Source of the DNA: Adineta vaga
Lineage: Eukaryota; Rotifera
Reading direction: 5' to 3'
Assembly: GCA_021613535.1 (NCBI GenBank)
Contig: CP075496.1
Span: 8,494,001 to 8,558,000 of the forward strand
Length of the DNA: 64,000 nucleotides
The translations under genes and the position numbers were made by a program. Shown piece by piece: positions 13,101-25,322 of the stretch; position 1 is the first letter of the stretch; each line of letters starts with the position of its first letter. The notes under the pieces were generated by a model. The model saw nothing but the letters and a program-made list of their open reading frames with translations, was not told the DNA's origin and searched no databases.

Positions 13101-14592
13101 GAAGAAGAAGAGTTTCTGAATACAGGAAATTGGTTTATGCTGTGACGAGTACCACCACACGAACCATTTCCGCACCACTAAGCTCTTTGTCGACTGAATC
13201 AAGCTTATCATCATCGTCATCATCATCATCATCATTAGAAGAAGAAGAAGAAAAAATCACAAAAGTCGTCTTAAATCAAACTCAAAGAGGCAATTCCCAA
13301 TAGACGAATATGTATGCAATAACGAATGGGAAATCGATCATGTGTAACAATATCTATTTAAGCGAGTATAAATGGAATGGAATACACAAGTCTCTTTAAA
13401 AATGAACGAACAAGATTTATGGCGGCATCGAACCAATTATTTCTATTCAGGATGATATTATGATTGAATTAAGAAAAATTATATGCAAAACATGTTTTTT
13501 CATCTTTCAGACAAATAAAAAAGGAAGCCCGGAGAAAGATAAAATTCTTGAAAAAAAAACGTCTTAGATTGTTAACAGAATTACGAGGTCGCTAATAGAC
13601 GGTTAGCAGCTTACTATCATTTGATTAGAACTACACGAGAAATATCCTAGAGGAAATCGTTCGAAAAATGTTCAGTGCATTGATGAGGAATGAATGAAAT
13701 TGAAGAAATTAACATGATTAAAAACTAAATCAAATTGATCATTTTGAAGAGAAAAAAAAATATTGAATAACATCTGTATTTAATTCATGAAATATGAAAC
13801 AGAAACTTCGAAGTAATTGGATACTTGATGATCAGATTTCTATCTAAGTGTTCTTCTGATTCTCATACATGTCATATCGATGGTTTTCAACATTTCTCTC
13901 CACTTTTAAAAAAAGAAAAAATAGGAACCTCGAAATTAATTTACTTGAATATCTATCCCGATGATATTCTTCAAATTTACTTGCAATTATAAGTGAATTT
14001 ATATAAACTATAATTAGAAATAAGACATCCTCTTGTTTGATTGTTACATGATGAAACTTTTGTTGTTGAACACAATTATAGAATTTACTTCTTATCATAT
14101 ATGACCTGGAAGATTTATAAGTGGAAAATGAAATTTGTTGTTTTCAGTATAAATAAAGTATATGCAAAGGTTGCTTTTAACATTGTTTTTATATTTTATT
14201 GACTGAATTAAGGTCAAATGAGAAGAAACAATATACTTTTATGATCAAATTAATATTTTCTCTTCGATATGTGAAGATAATTTCGTAACGTTGAAGAAAA
14301 TTGTTGCATTAGGATTGTTAAAAAACTATTTATTATAAACTAATATTCAAAAAGCATTAAATAATTTGCAAATGAATTCAAATTTAATATTCAAATACAA
14401 TTTAATTTGAAATATTTACTAAAGAATTTTCATTTCTTTTGGATTAAGTCGAGATTAAAAGGAAAGTTTCATACATCAAATCATAAATGTGCATCGTTTA
14501 ACAATATTACTAATAAAAATAAATCAAACCGGATACAAAATAAAAAATAAATAATTCTCTTCTTCTTCTTGTTCTTCTTTCTGTTTTTTTTT
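10194..14592. other. microsatellite-rich gene-free stretch upstream of the calcium pump
   Basis: I find no convincing exon in these 4.4 kb. The part from about 10.4 to 13.3 kb is dominated by simple sequence: polypurine/polypyrimidine tracts, GAT/ATG runs (11364-11382, 12427-12500), TTG runs near 12515, GAA runs near 11438, a CA-rich stretch near 12820-12850 and an AG run at 12973-12995. The open frames here are homopolymeric artefacts. Position suggests 5' UTR or control DNA for the pump, but I see no defined element. Confidence 0.5.
12427..12500. repeat. GAT/GAC trinucleotide microsatellite
   Basis: An imperfect trinucleotide tract of the type (GAT)n/(GAC)n, followed by GGT/TGT triplets to about 12535. 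All frames stay open through it, giving spurious Asp- or Met-rich peptides on one strand and Ile/Val-rich ones on the other. Confidence 0.85.
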
Positions 14593-15554
14593 TCAAAAAT
14601 CGCTTTCACTAACGTCAGGTGATTTCGATTGATTGGTTTTATTTATTAGTTGATGAGGTTTGATGTAACCAGCAACAGGTGTTGGATCATTTCGATGATC
14701 ATCTTCTGTCATCTTTTGAAGAAAACGAAATGCACGTGACGGATTCGATGAGCCAGTAAAACGTTTCGCTTCTGGTTCACGTGCACGAAAACTAGGTGGT
14801 ACTAGAAAATAGAAAATGAATATTAAATATAATCATTCACAATAATTTTTACATTTATTATAAATTTCTGTAAGATCTTCACGATTGTTTACGCTTTCAG
14901 ATCGATTGACGAGACTTTGTTCAGATGTATCTTGCTTTATCGTTCGATATGGTGTTGGAATATCACTACTTCGTCGAAGACCAACAGTATTTTTTGTTCC
15001 TATTGGACTAGTCTCATTGCCATACTGTTCTTGAAGATAACGAAAGGATCGTGATGGATGTGACGTTGCACCACCTGCACTAAAACGACGACTACTATAA
15101 TTTTGTTGATGAACAACAGGTGAAGTATCTAGTAGACAAGAAAATTAAGTGGATCGTTATTATCTATAATAACGTTAGAATGACCTTTTCAAATTACTAT
15201 CATTCGATAAGAACTATAGAAAAATTTAACGAAAGGTTAAACATTTACCTGTTGATTTGTTCGTTATTGGTAGATTAGATGAAGCCAATTTTTCACTATC
15301 CTCAATCCATCCTTCAAGCATTTGAAACGATCGCGTTTGGGTAATTCTATATGAGAAAAAAAGAAAGAGTGACTTTCTAACAATTTTTCGTCTTTCTTCT
15401 CATGGAATGTAACATACACATCAGTATCATGTTGAATAGATTTTCTTGGTGGTGTTGGTTGTTGACTTGCATAACTGAATGGTTGAACAGGAATTGTACC
15501 TGCATAATGATGTTGATTCATTTCTTCTGGTGGGACAATCGTTCGTCGATTCAT
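14593..15554 (-). CDS. small protein with three PSRSFRxLQ-type motifs (PDLIM/Zasp-like linker)
   Basis: Four exons (15418-15554, 15249-15346, 14853-15128, 14593-14801) join in phase to 239 residues. The protein is polar and probably disordered, and carries the same short motif three times: QTRSFQMLEGW, PSRSFRYLQEQ and PSRAFRFLQKM. Between these lie Pro/Ser-rich segments such as QPTPPRKSIQ and DIPTPYRTIK. RSFR-x-L motifs of this kind occur in the linker of PDZ-LIM (ALP/Enigma/Zasp) proteins of the muscle Z-disc, but no PDZ or LIM domain is present here. The cytoskeletal link is therefore inference. The start is the first ATG; the first donor (GTATGT at 15417) is strong. Confidence 0.7.
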
Positions 15555-17094
15555 TTTTTTTTCGATTTAATCTAGATTGACATTAACTAAGAAAAGAGAA
15601 AAAAAACGAAAACCATTCTTTACATGCCGGAGAATGTCACATTTGAAAAATACTCACCATGTTGATTTTCATCGAATGACAAAATGCTGACTATGAAAGT
15701 AATATAAAACGGATGACTATTTTCTATTTTTATTTGACGATGTATGTTTTGTTGAATGATTATGTATTAAATTATATTACACACAAACACTACTTTTCTG
15801 TTGGATTTTTGCTTTTCGTTTTCACAAGATAAAACATACACGCACACACTCGCACGCGCAGTCGATAGTGTAGTAAAAAAGTGACGAACAAATGTGTTTG
15901 TATATGTAGATGCGGCATGGCATAAATGCGAAAAAACACATCTATGAATGAAAATAAAACGAAATTAAAAGGACAAAGAAAAAAGAAAGGAAGTTGGGTG
16001 TTATTAAGTTTATTATATCCGACGGCAAGGTAAGCTGATCTATAAAAAAAATTGCATAAAAAAAAGCTTTTGTTGAATAATGAAAAAAAAAATTCTGTTT
16101 GATTGTAAAAGGTTTCACATCTGTATTTTATTCGGTAATAGCTAGTATTCAAACATATCTTGCCACCTACTGTGAAGCTGATAGGATCAAGAGCTCTTTC
16201 TACGCGTATATAATTTATTGAAGATCAATAGAAAGACAAAGAAATTTGTCATCTATAAAATAAAATTGTCTACATATTGAATGACGATCTGAATTATTGT
16301 GTATAGAAAGTGAATTTTTGGAATAAAAAAAATTCACTGATCCATCAATTATTGATTCCTATTATAATGCCTACTATCTAATCCGATTCTGATAGAACAC
16401 CGACTACATTTTTCTAAATTTTGTTATTGTTGATAAAATCAATCCACAATCAAAACATTTTAAAACTATTTGATCGCCTTCATTCAGACAAACAATCTAT
16501 TCAATTGTCTAAATTATAATTGATATTTGTTTATAATTTTACTTTCATTACTTTCAAGATAATAATGCAATTAATTTCAATACATATCTGTTGGAGATGA
16601 TCTAAAAATGCTGGAAATCACATTTGGTCTTTCGATCTTATTTAATACACATGATTGAAAGGCAAATGTTTGGAAATAAATTCATAGATGATGTGAAAAA
16701 AAGATGCTATCGAATTTTTTTTATATCTCACACATAGTATTTTGTTCACATTTATTCCTAGAATAACTCTGTTTCTCTAGATCACACGCACACACATATA
16801 AGAATTCTTCAATATAGAAAAAAAGAAAAACATGAGAAGATAAACACAGACATTGAAAAAAAAATGAGCTCGTGCACGACAAGCAGTAGAGACAATACAG
16901 AGAAGAAGAATATATGAAAATTACACACAGACATATGTTGAACGAATGGATGTGCAAAACGAGGAAAAATTCAAAGGCGCGAAAAAAAGAAAGAGCAACT
17001 GTCGATCGATGACAAAAAAGAGAAGAAAAAAAGAATAAATATAGCACGAACAACGGACCGTTGTTTTACATATACAATGAGAAGTGCTACTTAT
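15555..17094. other. gene-free stretch
   Basis: About 1.5 kb between two minus-strand genes. It contains AT-rich and CA-rich low-complexity DNA and only short Phe- or Cys-rich frames typical of T-rich noise. Part is probably the 3' UTR of the ankyrin gene and the promoter of the 14.6 kb gene. Confidence 0.45.
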
Positions 17095-20000
17095 CTAATT
17101 TTTAGCCTCTAGACGAGCAGCTAGTGTACTTTGATATGGTTGTTGTGCACCAAAACTTCGAAGTACCTGGCAAACATGGTCATGTTGCTGAGATTCAGCT
17201 AAATCATAGGCAGTAACATCTTGTTCTTCGAAACGAAATTGTTGATTTACATTGGCACCATGTTCACATAAGATTCGAACTGTATCTGCGTGACCCATTG
17301 CTGCTGCAATATGTAAACATGATAAACCACTCTAAATAAACATGAATATTACATAAAATATCTGATGTCTTTGTAAGTGAAGAGTGTGTTACTTGTTCTG
17401 TTCCATTAACATCAGCTTCTTTTTCAAGTAAATATTGAACAATATCTTGAAAACCTTTTGCACATGCACAAAATAGTGGTGTACGTCCAGCTGTTTCACC
17501 CTAATACGAATAGATGAAATCTTAATGAATCAATCTATTTATCTATTCACTTACTTTTCCTTCGATTTTATAATTAACATCTAAACCAGCATCAACTAAT
17601 AATCGTAAAATATCAAATGATCCTGATTCAGCAGCAACAATTAAACCATTAATTTGTCCATCATATAAATTTTTAGCTTCAATATCGTGTTGTGCTCCAT
17701 GTTTAATTAATAATCGAGCTAGTTCAACATTATTATGTTGACAAATGGCAAGAAATGGTGATGAACCACGTTCAGATGTAACATTTACATTTGCATTTGA
17801 TTCAATTAAATGACGAATAATTGGTTCATTATTTCTCATACATGCAATCAATAGAGGTGTTTGATATTCAATATGAAGATCACGTGCTATTTGACCTTTA
17901 GGTGAACGATTGACATCAGCACCATGTTGTGTTAATAATTCAACTATTTCTAAATGACCTTCTTCTGTAGCTGTATACAAAGGTGTAGCACCAGTCTAAA
18001 AGAAAAGATTCAATATTGAATATGAATTTAAAACAATCGAATAACTCTACCATGGTAACAGCATTAACATCGGCACCATTTTGAATGAGATATTCACAAA
18101 TTTCGATGTGACCTTTTTTTGCTGCACCAAAAAGAGGTGTCTAAAAAGGAAAACAATGAAATTGGAATTTGCTTATTCTTACATGATAAAACTCGTTCTT
18201 TACTTGTCCAGCAAGAAAATTTTCTTCGGCTAATTCTCCTCGTGGTGTAATATTAACATCAGCACCGGCATCAACTAGTGCTTGAACAAGTTCTTGATTA
18301 CCCGATTCTGCACAAAGAAGTAATGGTGAAACACCATAACGATTTTGTACATTAACTTGTGCTCCTTTGTTAATTAGAAATTTCACGACATCCACACGAT
18401 CTTTTAATGTTGCCATGAATAAAGCGGTTTGTCCTGTAATATTTAAATTATCAGCATCTGAACCACTTGGTGCAAAATCCAGATCAGCATTAGCTTCAAC
18501 ACATGCTTCAATTATATCTAAATCACAGATTTCTGATGCTAATAAAAATGGTGTTGAACCTAATTTGGTTACAGCATTGGGATCAGCACCACGTTTAAGT
18601 AATAATTTAACTACATCAAATTTTCTAGATTTCATTGCTGCATAGAGTGGTGTCCATCCAGTAATATTTAATTCATCAGCTAGACTACCAAATGGTGCAA
18701 TATGTGTATCAGCACCTGCATTCAATAATAATTCAACTACTGATAACATGCCTTTTTGTGCAGGAATCCAAAGAGCACTAACACCATAATGATTTTGTAC
18801 ACGAGGATTAGCGCCACGATCTAATAAATATTTTACTATATCTATTCGACCTTCTTTTGCTGCACAAAATAATGGTGTTTGTCCACATAAATTCATTGTT
18901 AAAGCTAATTGACCTAGAAAAACCACGTTATTTTTCAATGTATTTCTATCGATAACAAAATTCTAGAAAATCTTACCACTTGGTGCGAGTTCGAGATCAG
19001 CTCCAGTTTGTACAAGTAATTTAACACATTCAACATAACCTTGTTCAGCTGCAAGCATCAATGCTGATATACCCGATTGATTCTGATGATTTGGATTTGC
19101 ATGATGTGCAAGTAAACGTTTGACACATTCGGGATGATTGTATTTCGTTGCACCAATTAATGGCGTTGAACCAGCTATTTTATTCTCTTCGGCTCGTTTA
19201 CCTACGGGTGCTGAATCAACAATCGCGCCACGTTGTAAGAGAGTATCAAGAATATCTGGCCATCCAACTTCGGCAACCATTAGTAACGGTGTAATACCAG
19301 ATAAGGAAGCTTTGTTTACTTCGACTTCGGGACATGCTAGATAATAGAATAAAACCAATAAAACTCATTGTCATAATAAATTATTTCAATTGACAAACTC
19401 ACAAGCTAAAATTTCGGTGACAGGTTTATGTTTTTTTCCAGCAGCAATACTTAATGCTGTTAGACCGTCTGCGTCTCGATAGCCTGAAAGAGAAAAAAAA
19501 GAAATATGACTTTTTTTTAAAATTTCCAACACAACTTTATGTATATTTAGAAGAGAATGAACAAAAAAAAAGAAAGAACGATCTTATTCGAAAAGTATTG
19601 CGAGATTCAAATAAAAATAAGTTCGATTCGTATAGACAAAGGATTTATTTTCATCATCGGATGATGGCAAATATCGTATTTGAATGTCAAGAAAATGTTG
19701 TCGATCTGTTGAACGATCGAAAAGATTCGATGGTAATGAAAGGTAATGATAGTCTTTAATTTCATGAGTTTCATTAAGAATCATTGTATAATTAGAATTG
19801 AATGTAAGATTTACTTGAGAATATAAATAACATGTATATAGATAGAAACGTAAATTATCATGTGAATTATTAGGAAGAGTTAGATTGAATGAATTTGAGA
19901 AAGATAAATTTGTATAGTTGGTATATGGAATTGATGTTAAATTCCAAATATGTCTTAATTTATATAAACGTGAAAAATCCTTTTTTAAAACACGTTGTAC

Positions 20001-22302
20001 ATGTGTACTAATAAATTTTATTTCTTGTCGATCATAGGTAAATATGCCATTCATTTCTCCTTCGACATCAGACAATTGAGTATAAATCATTGCTGATAAA
20101 TTCGACGAAAGATTAAGAATATATTGTTCGAAGACATATGTCATAAAATATTGATCTGGATAACGATTGTATGATGATCCATTATTCAACAAACCAAATC
20201 CACCACATTCACCAATAACTAATGCTCGGTTTCCATCATCATAAGTTGGAAATAAAATATTGTTTGTATAATCATGTATGTCTCTTAAATGTCCAATACC
20301 AGTTCGATCTTGCCAACCACTTGCAGCATCAATTAATCGATTTTGATCATAACGTTGAAGCCATGTTCCTAATCGTATAGTATCATATTGACCCCATTCT
20401 TCATTGAATAATACCCAAATAACAATCGATGGATGAAATGAAAGAAAATCAATCATTGCTTTTAATTCCGTTTCAAATTGTAATTTCGAATGAAAAGCTT
20501 TCTCATAACCCCATGGTCGTGTTTTCATAATATCTTGTTGTGCAGTCGTTCTTGTCGGTAAATTATTCGTTATATTATCACGATGTAAACGTAATTGTCT
20601 ATCAGCATCTAATTCAATTTCATAACCATTAAAATTGTCTGCAGAAGGCATATCTTGCCATACTAACATACCGAAAACATCACACCAATAATACCATCTT
20701 GAAGGTTCACTTTTCATATGTTTTCGAATTGTATTAAAACCAAGATTCTTCATTTGTTTAATATCATATTGATAGGCATAATCAGTTGGTGAACGATAAA
20801 GACCATCAGGCCAATAACCTTGATCAAGAACACCCAACATAATATAAGGTTTACCATTTAAACAGATTTTTTTCTTGTTTAAACAAAGAGAAACTTGTCG
20901 AAAACCAAGATAACTGTCAATATGATCGATAAGTTTATTCACATGATATAGATCAATTTGGACATCATATAAATATGGATTTTCTGGTGACCAGAGATGT
21001 ATTTTTGATAAAGGAAAAGATATTTCTTCATCTACATTTGCTCTGTAAGATTCAAATTCGATTAAACGTTCACTATTTTTCTGTGTAATAGTGATTTTAA
21101 ATTGAATATCTAATGCATCATAGACATTATATTTTTTTCTTATTATTTCATCTCTTCTTACATCTAATAGTAGTGTATCTTCATGGAAATTCGATTCACG
21201 ATAAATTGGAAATTCTTTATTTGGTGACTGATGATCATCTGCAAGTGAGGATGAAATTGCTAATTCAATACGATATTTTAGAAGAACATCTGTTGATGAA
21301 AGTTGTGTATTAAATTGTAAACGATGAATATAAATAGTTGGTACTTGTTCTAACCAAACAGTGCTCCATATTCCAGAACATGGCGTATAGAATATCCAAT
21401 ATTTATCTTCACCATCTAGTAATTGTTTTCCACGAGGTTGAAAACCTTTATTTGTTGGATCCCAAACGCGTACAACTATTTCATTCATATCATAATCAAT
21501 GAAATATGGTGTAATATCGTAAGAAAATGGATCATAACCGCCTAAATGTTTCCGCCCAACAATATGACGATTTACATAAACTACTGTTTCATAATCGACT
21601 TTATCAAAATTTAAAAGTAGACGAGCTTGATGCGAGCTCTTTTGTACCAATCGGGAGATTTCAAACGAAACTTTCGTTTATACCATAAATACATAGTTTC
21701 ATCAACAGATTTTTCTATGCCTGATAAATATGATTCTACAGGAAAAGGTACACGTATGGTATAATCGAAATTCATTGGATATGGACTCGTCTTGTTTGTT
21801 ATCGTAAACGACCAATTTCCGTTTAGATTGAACCATAAATTTCTTCTCAAATGTGGACGTGGGTAATCATCATGCAATGGTATTTTTTCATCCATGACTC
21901 GTCTTGTCCACCGTGTTGAAATATTCTTTTTAAAATTGGATTTTGATGAAGTTGGAAAAGTAACGAAAGAAATAGAAGAAGGAGAGGAAGAATCATCGGG
22001 TAAAAGACGATATTGATAAAATAAGATAGTTAAAATTCCAAAGAGAAGAACACTCTATGAGAATAAGTCGCGATAAACTGATTTTAATCAAAACGCAAAA
22101 AGAAAACATTTTCAAGATCTATTTTCTACATACCCATATTGAGAACTTCTTTTTTCGTCGTTGTCGCCTTCCGTCGATCAAGTTCATCAAGAATTTCTTT
22201 AATTCGTTTATCATCGCCTTTTTGTGCTGCGATTAAGATTTCTTGATGATATCGTTCAAGATCACCTTCGGCTTTACTTGCTTTCGAACCCGTGCAACCC
22301 AT
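17095..22302 (-). CDS. ankyrin-repeat protein with acylated N-terminus; host of a nested gene
   Basis: Eight exons (22134-22302, 19403-19483, 18977-19336, 18204-18913, 18051-18140, 17555-17995, 17393-17500, 17095-17331) join in phase to 731 residues. The start MGCTGSK follows a 5' UTR acceptor (TTTATTTCAG ending at 22308) and has Gly2 and Cys3, the pattern for N-myristoylation plus palmitoylation, so membrane attachment is likely. From about residue 20 the protein is almost entirely ankyrin repeats, alternating between a standard repeat and one with an 8-10 residue insert of the type P-x-G-x-x-A-x-x-x-x-I-x-G before TPL. The first exon ends ATG-G (phase 1) and the second starts GC-TAT, restoring Gly. 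The intervening 2.65 kb intron contains a glycosidase gene on the same strand. Ankyrin repeats imply protein-protein binding; partners are unknown. Confidence 0.85.
19584..22058 (-). CDS. glycoside hydrolase family 2 enzyme, nested in an intron, one frame break
   Basis: The catalytic reading starts with the N-terminal sugar-binding domain typical of GH2 (YPRPHLRRNLWFNLNGNW at about 21860), continues with the jelly-roll (VNRHIVGRKHLGGYDPFSYD), the immunoglobulin-like domain and the TIM barrel. The acid/base Glu is in FNEEWGQ (about 20400) and the nucleophile Glu in VIGECGGFG (about 20200). Beta-galactosidase, beta-glucuronidase and beta-mannosidase are all possible. The frame shifts by -1 at an AAAA run near 21640; one extra A would join 21895-21640 to 21650-19584 into about 770 residues. 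Upstream of the ATG at 21895 the frame stays open to an acceptor at 22059 and encodes a hydrophobic anchor (SVLLFGILTILFYQY), so a type II membrane form with a missing first exon is likely. The gene resembles bacterial and fungal GH2 more than animal lysosomal enzymes; acquisition by transfer is inferred. Confidence 0.8.
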
Positions 22303-24654
22303 TATGTCTGAAATAAATCGAAATGAATCGAGATAAAACAAAAAGAAAACGAAAGAACTTCATTTTATGACTTTTTACACACATACTTAACAGAATGATA
22401 GAACAAGGTTAATACTCACTTCCAACGTAAGAGTCCCATGTCTGATTTGTCTATCATAAATAATTGAAAAGAAACGAGTCATCACTACACCGAAATATGA
22501 TAGGATCAAAACGAAACTTTTTGATTATTCGAGCGGAAAATGAGTACACGAAAAAAAACCCATTGAAACGTAGGAAATAATAAATCACTAGGAAATGTAT
22601 CTTCCGATATCTTCCTCATTCAAGCTTAACTCTCCTATCATTAACCAATGATTTTAATCCCTTATGTTACAAACCAATGCATGCGTTCTCCTTCAAAATC
22701 ACTAATGATAGGATATCTTTGACAGTCTATCGAAATAAACACATTGACTCAAAGGAAGCAAAACCTTCTTTCGCTCATTTTCTAAGGCGAGATATTCATC
22801 TTAAATGACTAAAACATACTTTCAAAGATTGTTTTTCATATCTCTGAAGAGAATACAATTCTTAACAAGTGATTCGAACGATAAGAAACATTCAAGAGAC
22901 ATGATTCATAGGTAGTTTTTATTATATGTATAGGCATAATAGACGAGAATATGAGACAGACAAAATAAATAGAAACAATTTATGTAGTAGTAGAGAAGAA
23001 GACGAAGAACATACATGTACAAGTAAAAACAACACTAGATGAGTCAGACAATACCCATTAAAATTCATCGAAACTTTCAAAAATTTTCAATTTCGAAAAA
23101 AAATCCAAATGAAATATGAAGATTATTTAAACAATTTTTTCATCTCATATTAAACACATTTATCAAAAGTATAGATGTCACTATTAGTTACTCAGTTTGT
23201 GTACATAGAATAAATCTAATTGTCTTGAAAAAGTTTAAGATTCTGTAAGAAACGATTGAGAATTTCTTTCTATTTATTCTATTCTATCAACTAACGAACA
23301 CAGATGAATCATTAAGGTTAAAGACAATGTTCAATATATTGAACTAGTAACAAAGAAAACATGAACGTGTTCGAGTTAATAATACAAATGTTACTACACA
23401 TCCGTGAAGGTTACGGTTATTAAATCGATATGTTATCATTATTCAATCTTTTTTCTTTTGACACATTTATGGTCATTATTTGTTTCCTTCGCTTGCATTG
23501 GATAGTTAATTAATGAGATGATTTAAATCAAATAGAAAAACGAACGACATCATCATGTATCGCTTTTTTTTTCTCATAACGAATAGATCTTCGTTAGAAT
23601 AATAGAAAAAGAAAGATCAACTTACTTTGTCAAGAAACGATGAGAAAAGTACTAAAAAAAATATTGAGTAGCTGAATAAATACAGAGAGAGTGTGTATTC
23701 TGCCAATAGAATAATTTATTAGACGTGAGTATAGGAGAAGAAAAAAAGGTGTTTAAATATTCATTTCTTTGCATCTATGATTAGACAAACTATGAGATTT
23801 ATCGTTCGATAGATTTTTAATATTATATAATGGGTATAAGACAATCATTTCAAACGAACGTTTTGCTTTTATCACAATAAATTCTTCGTTTTCTCTTCAA
23901 AAAGGAAAACGACATGATTGAAGTTAATTCGCTAATTGGATAAATATCGTGTTTATCAAATCGAAAGCAGTAGTTGGAGAACTTAGCGTTAACAACTGTC
24001 GATAATATATTGACAACAAATGCGCACATCAACTACTAGTTTTCTTTTCAAAGATAAGTCTTATCTTATTTTTATATTCGTTATTGAATTCGTATTAATA
24101 CAATAAATCGATGTGATCAGTTTGAGATATATTTATCAATGATCGGAATAATTCAAGTAGTCTCAAAGGAGAATGATAGTAATCGTAAGAAAAAATTTCT
24201 ATTGAGAACTAAGGAAATTTTATTCAAGAACAGTTATTCGGATAATTGCATTGATTATAACCAGAGGAAATTCTTGCAGATGGTAAACAAAAAATATTTT
24301 TCTTTCGAAAACAAAATAGACAAATGTTTGATTATACATATATGTCTACGTAATAACCTATTCATGATAAAAGTTGACTAATTCATTGAAATATAATCAA
24401 AATCCGTCGAAAAACCAATATTGACGTTTATCATGCATAACCACTTTCAAGGTTACTAATGACGCATGATTAACAAACGGTTATTTTTAGATGAAAACTA
24501 CCATAAAACAATGTAACAGACCCTTTATTATCATTTTCTTTGTCAAGAAGTGACGTAAGTAATGTAATTGGTAGGTAGGTATATATATATATATATATAT
24601 ATATTGGCCTATTATACGACATAAATAATTATTGTTTGAAATTTTCAATTAACG
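22303..24654. other. gene-free stretch with AT microsatellite
   Basis: About 2.3 kb containing only short chance frames. A 5' UTR acceptor for the ankyrin gene lies at 22308-22316, and a GTGAGT donor near 22423 could end its untranslated first exon. A (TA)n tract sits at about 24580-24604, just upstream of the next plus-strand gene. Confidence 0.45.
24580..24604. repeat. (TA)n microsatellite
   Basis: A run of about twelve TA dinucleotides, 50 bases before the start codon at 24655. Similar short TA runs occur near 32480, 43080 and 52436. Confidence 0.9.
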
Positions 24655-25011
24655 ATGAATTCAAAGATGATCTTCATTTTACTTCTTGGCACAATCATTT
24701 TCAATGTAGAATCACTCAGCTTACCTGCAATTCCTGATGAAAAAGTTATCGGTGCAAAAATTTGTCCACAAATTAAATGTATTGCTCCTTGTCCAAATGG
24801 ATTCGTTATTAATGAGCGCGGTTGTTCAACATGTGATTGCAACCCATGCAAATGCGGACAACCTTTACATAAATATCCTTGTGGCCAAGGACAAGGAGTT
24901 TGTTCAACTGTCAAGGGTGTCTGTAAAGTGAGCATATATGACAATGCTTATTGTTGTCCTAATGAATCAATCAATTGTTTTGTTCTTCAACCTGCAATTA
25001 TAACTAATTAA
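24655..25011 (+). CDS. secreted antistasin-like cysteine-rich protein
   Basis: 118 codons, intronless. A clear signal peptide (MIFILLLGTIIFNVESLS) is followed by a cysteine-rich body. The stretch CPQIKCIAPCPNGFVINERG with following CSTCDC fits the antistasin module (C-x4-C-x3-C-x2-G-[FY]-x5-G-C-x2-C-x-C), known from leech and other invertebrate serine protease inhibitors. A second half with PCKCGQ, PCGQGQGVC and YCCP resembles granulin/waprin-type cysteine pairs. An extracellular protease inhibitor is likely. The start is the first ATG, with 5' AT-rich DNA and no upstream acceptor. Confidence 0.75.
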   Translation: MNSKMIFILLLGTIIFNVESLSLPAIPDEKVIGAKICPQIKCIAPCPNGFVINERGCSTCDCNPCKCGQPLHKYPCGQGQGVCSTVKGVCKVSIYDNAYCCPNESINCFVLQPAIITN

Positions 25012-25322
25012 TTTTGTTCTCACTAACTATATGCTACATCGATATGTTATGTTAGCATTCATGTTTGTTCATGTATATCTATATAAAATAAATCGTTGAA
25101 GTAAAGTTTAATTGTGATATTTAAACTCCTAATAATTAAATAGAGTATACAACTTGATTAGTACGACATCTTTTGTTCAGTATTCTATATTTTATTTGAT
25201 TGACTCTTTGCCACTAAGAAATAAATGACTAGACAAATTCCATTCCCATTGTATACACAAACAGAATTTGTTGTTTTTCTACTTCTCTACGCGTCATTAT
25301 TCATTAATACAGAAAAGAAAAT

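Noticed and set aside
16721-17053. 110-codon Phe/Ser/Cys-rich minus-strand frame
   Set aside because: T-rich low-complexity sequence directly behind the ankyrin stop codon; likely 3' UTR.
23850-24381. Two frames of 60-80 codons in the 22.3-24.6 kb gap
   Set aside because: No signal, domain, splice context or coherent composition; expected by chance in AT-rich DNA.
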